From an uncultured Clostridium sp. (GTDB lineage Bacteria; Bacillota; Clostridia; TANB77; CAG-508), in contig CANEFU010000015.1 in NCBI GenBank assembly GCA_947426875.1, forward strand, positions 1-12,073: a stretch of 12,073 nucleotides of DNA. Reading direction: 5' to 3'. The notes beneath the pieces were generated by a model. The model saw nothing but the letters and a program-made list of their open reading frames with translations. It was not told the DNA's origin and searched no databases. Positions 6,952 through 12,073 of this stretch are shown piece after piece. The translations under genes were made by a program, and so were the position numbers. Each line of letters starts with the position of its first letter. Within the stretch, counting starts at the first letter, position 1.

Positions 6952-9038
6952 ATGAAAAAACAAATAGTAACAAACCAAAAAGGAAATAGACGGAATTACA
7001 CTCATAGCATTAGTCATTACCATAATTGTGCTTTTAATTCTAGCAGGGATAACAATTGCTATGTTAACGGGAGAAAATGGTATATTGCGGAAAAGCATTA
7101 AAAGCAAAAGAAGAAACAGAAATACAAGAATATTACGAAAAAATAGAAATGATAAGAACAGAGTTAAGACTAAACAATCCAAACTATGAACCACCAACTT
7201 TAGAGCAAATGCAAGGAGAATTTAATAACAATCAAAAAGATTGGGTAGAAGACATAAATCGTAAAATGATTAATAATGTAGATACTCTTATATTAATAAC
7301 GAAAGAGGGTTACACATTTCACATAACTGAAAACGAAACAAAATATATGGCAAAGGGAGAAATAACGGAGGCAGCAAATCCAAAAGTAACAGCTAAAAGT
7401 TTAGACATGAGCAATTGTGTTAGAAAAACAAAAAAATATTTTGCTGATTTATTTGAGATAGAATGGGCAAGTGATGGAGTAGGAACAATAGAATATACTA
7501 TAACACGGAAATCTAAATTTCAAGAACAAAGAAGTTCAAGACACACAAAAAAATAATTTAGAAGAACTAGAAATAGGAACCTATATAGTAACTTGTAACA
7601 TAACTAGTCCATCAAATAAAACTGTGACAGCTTCTCAAATAGTAAATATAACTACATTAGCAAGTGAAGAAGTAGAAGATAATGACAAGAAAAAGCAAAC
7701 AGCCTATGCCATTTATAGTGAATATGACTTAGCATATTTTAGAGATTTAGTGAATATTGATAAACAATTTGATATCAACGGAAAATTAATGAATAACATT
7801 AATTTAAGTAATGTATGTTCCAGCCAAGAAGGAAGTTGGACACCAATAGGAGAATACAATTCTATGAGTGCAATGTCAATGAGGATGTGAACATTTACTA
7901 TAATGGGATATTTGACGGAAATGATAAAAGAATAGAAAATTTATATATAAATAATACGATTGCTTATAGACAAAGTTTATTTTCTATTTTAAAACAAGAT
8001 GGAATAATAAAAAATTTAGAAGTAAATGGAGAAATAACAGCGGTAAATACAGTCTCACGGAATAGCAGCATTTAGTGCTGGAAAAGTTATTAATTGCACA
8101 AATCACACCAATATAACAGGAAGTGGATTTCAAATAGGAGGGATTGTAGCATCGCATGAAAAAGGGGAAATTAAAGATTGTAACAATTATGGAAACATAC
8201 GAGGAAAAGAACGTGTAGGAGGAATTGCGGGAAGAAATAATGGAAACATTACCAATTGTATGTCTACAGCAGAAGCTAATATGCAAGGAGAATATTTAGT
8301 AGGAGGTATAGCAGGAGAAAACCAAAATAGTAATATAGTAACAGATTGTTATAATTTAACACCAGTAACAGCAACGGGTGGAACTGCTAAGGAAAGCGAT
8401 GATGCGGAACCATGGGGGTCATTTACAGGAGGAATTGTTCGGATATAATTCTGGTACAGTAACAAGAAGTATTAATCAGGGAGAAATAACTGGAGCCATA
8501 AGAGTAAATGGAGGAATAGTAGGAAGAAATAAACGGAATAGTGTCTTATTGTTGTAACAAAGGAAATGTAACAGGAGAACATGTAAATGGCGGAATAGTA
8601 GGAAATAACAGAGGGAAAATACAATACGTATATAATATTGCGAACCAAATAAAATCAACACGCATGGAAAGTGGTGGAGGAAATGCAGGAGGAATTGCAG
8701 GAAATAATAATCCTCCAGAGTATGAAATTTCAATTCAATATGCCTACAACACATCTAAAATTGTTGCAAATGATTATTCTGGAGGAATTGTAGGCGGATT
8801 TTATGCGGGAACAGTGGATTATACTTATAATATGGGTAAATTTGATACAGTAACCAATAAAGCAGTAGGAGAAATTAAAGGAGATGGTAAATTAACACCA
8901 ACCAATTCAAAACCTGTAACAGAAACAGAAATGAAAGGATGGAATCAAGATACGATTAATACTAATTTACAAAATTTTATAAAGAAGGAAAATAGTTTAC
9001 CAATCTTAAATATAACAGTTAGAAATGTAACTTTTTAA
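6952..9038 (+). CDS. Prepilin-like surface protein with GLUG repeats, broken into several frames
   Basis: Read with +1 shifts at six CGGA sites and one -1 shift near 7863, this is one 693-residue protein. ATG 6952 follows AAAGGA (6938-6943). Residues 14-33 (GITLIALVITII...) are a class III (type IV prepilin-like) signal, where G13 of the usual K-G/I-T cleavage context is the glycine at site 1. A helical region and a domain of unknown type follow to about residue 290. SWTPIGEY and YYNGIFDGNDKRIENLYI then introduce roughly eight GLUG-type repeats (for example VGGIAGRNNGNITNC and NGGIVGNNRGKIQ), which build a beta-helix-like surface domain. The gene ends at TAA 9036-9038 before a terminator. In a conventional reading it is a heavily frameshifted pseudogene. 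The uniform nature of six of seven breaks argues for recoding or a special mutational process instead. Confidence 0.75.
6991..6994 (+). other. CGGA +1 shift site 1
   Basis: After 13 codons from ATG 6952 the frame meets AGA-CGG-A. Skipping C gives GGA ATT ACA, the Gly-Ile-Thr of the prepilin signal. The second gene has AAA-GGA-ATT-ACA with no C at the same place. Confidence 0.85.
7088..7091 (+). other. CGGA +1 shift site 2
   Basis: TTG-CGG-A: skipping C reads GENGIL-GKALKAKEE. The second gene reads GENGILGKAETAK, with TTA-GGA-AAA-GCA and no C. Confidence 0.85.
7506..7509 (+). other. CGGA +1 shift site 3
   Basis: ACA-CGG-A: the unshifted frame ends at TAA 7554-7556. Skipping C continues as TIT-GNLNFKNKEV and stays open for 119 codons, through SWTPIGEY. 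Confidence 0.75.
7861..7890 (+). other. Single -1 break in the GLUG protein
   Basis: The frame reading SWTPIGEYNS ends at TGA 7888-7890, while YECNVNEDVNIYYNGIFDG continues in the -1 frame from about 7863. Re-reading T7863 joins the two parts. No CGG and no standard slippery heptamer is present, so this looks like an ordinary 1-base deletion. Confidence 0.65.
8058..8061 (+). other. CGGA +1 shift site 4
   Basis: TCA-CGG-A: without a shift the frame stops at TAG 8073-8075. Skipping C gives VS-GIAAFSAGKVINC, a GLUG-like repeat. Confidence 0.8.
8440..8443 (+). other. CGGA +1 shift site 5
   Basis: GTT-CGG-A: without a shift the frame stops at TAA 8446-8448. Skipping C gives GGIV-GYNSGTV, restoring the conserved glycine of a GLUG repeat. 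Confidence 0.87.
8534..8537 (+). other. CGGA +1 shift site 6
   Basis: AAA-CGG-A: without a shift the frame stops after six further codons. Skipping C gives GGIVGRNK-GIVSYCCNKGNVTG, matching intact neighbouring repeats such as GGIVGNNRGKIQ. Confidence 0.87.
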
Positions 9039-9064
9039 AAAATAGAGTTAAAAAAATGGAATTA

Positions 9065-9112
9065 AAAAAGATGAAAATTGACCAATAGAAATGTCGATTT
9101 TCATTTTTTTTT
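9065..9112 (+). terminator. Intrinsic terminator after the GLUG gene
   Basis: ATGAAAATTGAC (9071-9082) pairs with GTCGATTTTCAT (9093-9104), with one G-U pair and a 10-nt loop. Flanking As and a T-tract to 9112 complete it. The second promoter module starts 3 bp later. Confidence 0.88.
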
Positions 9113-9114
9113 GC

Positions 9115-9189
9115 AAGAATTATGTAAAAAAGATAATAGTAAAAACAAGTGAAATCCTTGTAAATACTCCTTCCCAAAAATATAATAAA
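9115..9189 (+). repeat. 75-bp promoter module, copy 2
   Basis: Second copy of the module at 6743-6817, differing by three transitions. It stands 28 bp before the ATG of the second prepilin-like gene. Confidence 0.92.
9158..9186 (+). promoter_or_regulatory. Sigma-A promoter of the second prepilin-like gene
   Basis: TTGTAA (9158-9163), 17-nt spacer, TATAAT (9181-9186). The dyad ACAAG (9145-9149) / CTTGT (9157-9161) overlapping the -35 is conserved, while one of the three module differences falls in its loop. The 5' leader here is only about 25 nt, unlike the long leader of copy 1. Confidence 0.75.
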
Positions 9190-9217
9190 GAAAAACAAAA
9201 GAAGGGAAAGAAGAAAA

Positions 9218-10670
9218 ATGAAGAAACAAAAAGGAATTACACTAATCGCATTGGTTATTACCATAATTGTGCTATTAATATTAGCAGGAATATCCATAGC
9301 AACACTAACAGGAGAAAATGGAATATTAGGAAAAGCAGAAACTGCCAAAACAGAAACGATAAGAGAAGAAGCGAAAGAAAAAGTACAAGTAGCTGTACTT
9401 CGGAAGTTATGATACAGATGGAAAAATAAACAAAGAGGAATTAAATAAAGATTTAAGACAGGTAGAGGGATTAACAGATATTATTTATAATAATAAGTCA
9501 ATTATGGCTGACAATAAAATTGAAAATTTGCCAGTACAAGTTGTTGTGGATAAAAATACTTTTGAAATTGATGAGAAAGGAAATGTAAAAAGAATAGGAG
9601 CCAAGCCAGAAGTAACACATACAATAACACCAACAGAACAAGTGGCAGAAGGTGGTAAAATAACTATTTCCATTCAGGCAACAGTATCAGAAGGAACAAT
9701 AACGAAAATAATAAAGCCAGATGGAAGTGTGGTAGAAAATGTTAATACAACTGAATTTGTTGTATCTGAAAATAATGAATATGAATTTATTATTGAAGGA
9801 AGTGATGGCGGAAAAACGAATTACGTTGTAGAAATTACCAATGGAAAAGAAGTAGAAAGATTTTCTGATATTTATGAAACAACAGCAGATTATACCGATA
9901 AAAATGGAAATGTTGCTAAAATACCAGCAGGTTTTGCAGTAGGAAAAGCGAATAGTATTAATACCATAAAAAATGGATTAGTGATAACAGATGCTATTGA
10001 TGAAAATCATTTAAGTACAGGAAATCAGTTTGTATGGGTGCCAGTATCAGCTGGGACAAGTTATGCAAGAAATACTAGATATGAAGATACAAGACTTTCA
10101 GGAAGTTGTTATACTCCTTCTGGATATTTGCCAAGTGGTGTTTCACTATCAGAAGAAAAACTTGTGAGAAATGCTGGTGGGTTTTATATTGCTAGGTTTG
10201 AAACAGGAAAAGTAGGAACAGACACGCCAATTAGTAAGAGAGGAGCAACTGTGTGGGAATCCATAAAACCAACGGTAGCAATAGCAAAAGCAAAAACATT
10301 AGTCAATAATAAGAATGCCAAAAGTGCGTTGCTTTCAGGAATTCAATGGGATTTAACAATGAATTTTGTAAATGGGAAAAAAGATGGTATAGGAGCTATT
10401 TTTAATGTAACAACACCTTCTACTGATAGACAAAGAGGTTCTAGAACAGTTAGTGGTAGTCGAGAAGCTGATAAGGTTTGCAATATTTATGATTTAGAGG
10501 GGAATTTTCAAGAATTTGTTGCAGAAAGAACCAATTATAATACTAACACGAATTGGAGACCAGATTATATATATCGAGGAGGAAGTGGTGCTGCGAGACG
10601 AGATTCTGGTAGTGGAGATACAGCCCAGACTTATGCTTCTTTTCGAATGGTTCTATATGTTATTCCTTAA
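9218..10670 (+). CDS. Prepilin-like surface protein with C-terminal FGE-sulfatase/C-lectin-like domain
   Basis: Read with one +1 shift at CGGA 9401, this encodes 483 residues from ATG 9218 (AAGGGA at 9202-9207) to TAA 10668-10670. The N-terminus KKQKGITLIALVITIIV is a class III prepilin-like signal whose hydrophobic helix would sit in the membrane until cleavage. Residues about 130-208 look like a beta-sandwich (PEVTHTITPTEQVAEGG...). From about 270 the protein resembles the formylglycine-generating-enzyme/C-type-lectin fold: QFVWVPV, GGFYIARFETG, IYDLEGNFQEF (423-433), YIYRGGSG (450-457) and the closing SFRMVLYVIP. Catalytic cysteines of true FGE are not evident, so binding rather than catalysis is likely. 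The same fold carries the variable tips of some diversity-generating retroelement targets, but no reverse transcriptase lies in this window. The gene has its own promoter and terminator. Confidence 0.8.
9401..9404 (+). other. CGGA +1 shift site 7
   Basis: CTT-CGG-A: without a shift the frame stops at TGA 9410-9412. Skipping C gives AVL-GSYDTDGKINKEELNKDL, joining the prepilin N-terminus to the 422-residue remainder. Confidence 0.87.
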
Positions 10671-10723
10671 AAATAAAAATGTCGCAAGGGAAACATCCCT
10701 AATGCGACATTTTTATTTTTTTT
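10671..10723. terminator. Strong bidirectional-looking terminator
   Basis: AAATAAAAATGTCGCA (10671-10686) pairs perfectly with 10703-10718. An inner AGGG/CCCT stem (10687-10690 / 10697-10700) carries a 6-nt loop. T-tracts follow on the plus strand and A-tracts precede. It starts immediately after the stop codon of the second surface gene. Confidence 0.93.
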
Positions 10724-10757
10724 GTAAAATAGACTACTAAAAAATCGAAAAATAGTA

Positions 10758-10763
10758 TATAAT
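10758..10763 (+). promoter_or_regulatory. Candidate -10 box of the deacetylase gene
   Basis: TATAAT lies 33 nt before the start codon, downstream of a terminator, so a promoter is expected here. No good -35 hexamer is seen at 17-18 nt upstream. Confidence 0.45.
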
Positions 10764-10796
10764 AAAGAAAAAATAAAATCAAAAGGGATGTAAGAA

Positions 10797-11723
10797 ATGA
10801 TAAAAGAGGAAAATGAATGCTATGATATTTATAAAATAGACATCAATAACCAATTAAACATAAAAAAAATTGCATTAATTGTTTTAATCATACTTGTGGT
10901 AATCGGCTTAATTATGGTAGCGGAAAAGTCAGTAGAAATCATGAAACAGCACAAAGTATATAAGCAATATGAAGCACAAGTAATCGCTTTACAACAGCAA
11001 GAAGAGTATGAAAAAGCAAAAATAGAAAAGCAAAAAGAAAAAATGAAACAAGAAAAAATACCTAAATTGACACAAGTAGGAAGAGATAAACTAGAAAATA
11101 TTTATCATTCAGAAAAGAAACAAGCCTTTTTAACTTTTGATGATGGTCCATCTTCGGTAACGCCAACAATATTAGATATTTTAAAACAAGAGAAAGTCAA
11201 AGCTACATTTTTTGTGTTGGGTTCAAGAGTGGAAGCTATGCCAGAAACGGTAAAAAGAATTTATCAAGAAGGTCATTATATTGCCAATCATGGTTATTCT
11301 CATTCTTACTCCGCTATTTATACTTCACCACAAACGGTGTTAGATGAATATAACCAATGTAATGATGCGGTAAAAAATACAATAGGTGTGCCAGAATACA
11401 ATTCTCACTTATTCCGATTTCCTGGAGGACTTCCAGGAGGAAAATATGCAGATATAAAAAATCAAGCAAAAGAGCTATTATCTCAGAATGATATTTTACA
11501 TATTGATTGGAATGCTCTTTCTGGAGATGCGGAAACAACAACACCAACTATAGAATTTGAAATGCAAAGAATACAAGAAACAGTAAGTAATAAAAATAGT
11601 GTTGTTATCTTAATGCATGATGCACAAGCTAAAAAAGTAACAGCAGAAGCTTTACCACAAATTATTTCTTGGTTAAGAGAAAATGGATATGAATTTAAGA
11701 ATTTTTATGAAATAATAAAATAA
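10797..11723 (+). CDS. Membrane-anchored polysaccharide deacetylase (NodB family)
   Basis: The 308-residue product has a cytoplasmic N-terminus, a membrane helix at about 24-42, a charged coiled-coil-like stalk (about 50-90) and an extracellular NodB homology domain. All five motifs are visible. TFDDGPS (113-119) has the catalytic/metal aspartates D115 and D116. HGYSH (165-169) carries the metal histidines. RFPGG is at 207-211, DWNA at 237-240, and ILMHD (271-275) carries the last histidine. Enzymes with this layout usually remove N-acetyl groups from peptidoglycan or other cell-wall glycans, often giving lysozyme resistance; the exact substrate is not readable from sequence. ATG 10797 follows AAAGGG (10782-10787). 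The next gene's ribosome binding site overlaps the TAA stop, so the two are probably co-transcribed. Confidence 0.92.
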   Translation: MIKEENECYDIYKIDINNQLNIKKIALIVLIILVVIGLIMVAEKSVEIMKQHKVYKQYEAQVIALQQQEEYEKAKIEKQKEKMKQEKIPKLTQVGRDKLENIYHSEKKQAFLTFDDGPSSVTPTILDILKQEKVKATFFVLGSRVEAMPETVKRIYQEGHYIANHGYSHSYSAIYTSPQTVLDEYNQCNDAVKNTIGVPEYNSHLFRFPGGLPGGKYADIKNQAKELLSQNDILHIDWNALSGDAETTTPTIEFEMQRIQETVSNKNSVVILMHDAQAKKVTAEALPQIISWLRENGYEFKNFYEIIK

Positions 11724-11736
11724 AGGAGAGAGAAAC

Positions 11737-12073
11737 TTGTCTAAGAAAATACAACCAACAGAAAGCATAGAAGAAAAATTAGAATATTTAGGATTAAACT
11801 TAGAATAGATACCAGCAAGCATTAAAAATTTTGAACCTTTTGAATTTAGATTTCCAAAATTTTATGATGAAAAGCAATATAGACAATATCGCTATATTCC
11901 AATAAAAGATATACAAATTTTATTATCACCAACGAATCGTCTAGATGAGATAGAAGAAAAATATAAAAAAGCAAGTCCATTAGTAGATTATTTGGATAGT
12001 AAAAAGGAAGAAAATATTTTAAAACATACCACTTTTTTAAATATGCTAAAACAAGTTAGAATCGAAGACATAG
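11737..12073 (+). CDS. Partial gene of unknown function with in-frame TAG at codon 24
   Basis: The gene runs off the window. TTG 11737 follows AAAGGAG (11722-11728), which overlaps the stop of the deacetylase gene. The reading frame begins LSKKIQPTESIEEK, reaches LNLE, then TAG at 11806-11808, and continues in the same frame as IPASIKNFEPFEFRFP...YRQYRYIPIKDIQILL with no other stop to the window end. Codon use after the TAG is coding-like, and the next possible TTG/ATG/GTG start lies about 180 bp further on, so internal reinitiation near the break is unlikely. A single substitution (for example AAG, GAG or CAG to TAG), a pseudogene or readthrough are all possible. TAG ends dtd in this window, so it is a normal stop here. 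I recognise no family. Confidence 0.6.

Noticed and set aside
6748..7197. Reverse-strand open frame of 149 codons
   Set aside because: It lies opposite the prepilin signal and the A-rich leader and reads as low-complexity Phe/Leu/Tyr sequence, a shadow of plus-strand composition.
8476..8754. Reverse-strand frame of 92 codons opposite the GLUG repeats
   Set aside because: It is a shadow of repetitive glycine-rich coding DNA, with no ribosome binding site or recognisable domain.
6952..9038. Treating the GLUG region as several separate small genes (starts at 7077, 7624, 7815, 8260, 8541)
   Set aside because: These starts lack ribosome binding sites and fall inside domains. The joined translation gives one coherent prepilin-like GLUG protein, with conserved residues crossing each junction.
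6743..9189. CRISPR array or tandem repeat cluster from the 75-bp repeats
   Set aside because: There are only two copies, 2.4 kb apart with genes between, each carrying a promoter.

Overview
The window is AT-rich, with A/T-ending codons, AGA as the main arginine codon, strong AAGGAG-type ribosome binding sites and TATAAT-type -10 boxes. Together with the plsY-gpsA pair, a type A RNase P RNA and several short prepilin-like surface proteins, this points to a low-GC Firmicute, most likely an uncultured clostridial lineage. No rRNA or tRNA gene is visible, so a finer placement is not supported.

Layout. (1) 64-2821: a co-directional housekeeping cluster with plsY (acyl-phosphate glycerol-3-phosphate acyltransferase), gpsA (glycerol-3-phosphate dehydrogenase), a zinc-ribbon protein that seems to start at an AUU codon, and dtd (D-aminoacyl-tRNA deacylase). 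gpsA makes glycerol-3-phosphate and plsY acylates it, so the first two genes act in sequence in phospholipid synthesis. (2) 2825-3134: a 310-bp nested palindromic element with perfect 52-bp terminal arms, lying between dtd and a convergent 93-codon gene. (3) 3538-4458: a membrane-anchored protein of unknown function, whose stop codon overlaps the extended -10 promoter of rnpB (RNase P RNA, about 4471-4822). (4) 4910-6664: metG and a 52-residue single-pass membrane protein, closed by a clear terminator. (5) 6743-10723: two large prepilin-like surface protein genes, each with its own copy of a 75-bp promoter module and its own terminator. (6) 10797-11723: a membrane-anchored polysaccharide deacetylase, followed by a partial gene with an in-frame TAG.

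The most striking signal is in region 5. The two surface genes are open only if translation shifts +1 at seven places. All seven have the same form: an in-frame CGG followed by A, where skipping the C gives a GGA glycine codon and restores the conserved protein. I found no in-frame CGG in any other gene of the window (about 2,280 codons) and none elsewhere in the two surface genes. The preceding codon differs at each site, so the signal is CGGA itself. This suggests either +1 frameshifting at a vacant CGG codon or quadruplet decoding of CGGA as glycine. A peculiar mutational or sequencing artefact is not excluded. One further break, near 7863, needs a -1 shift and has no CGG.
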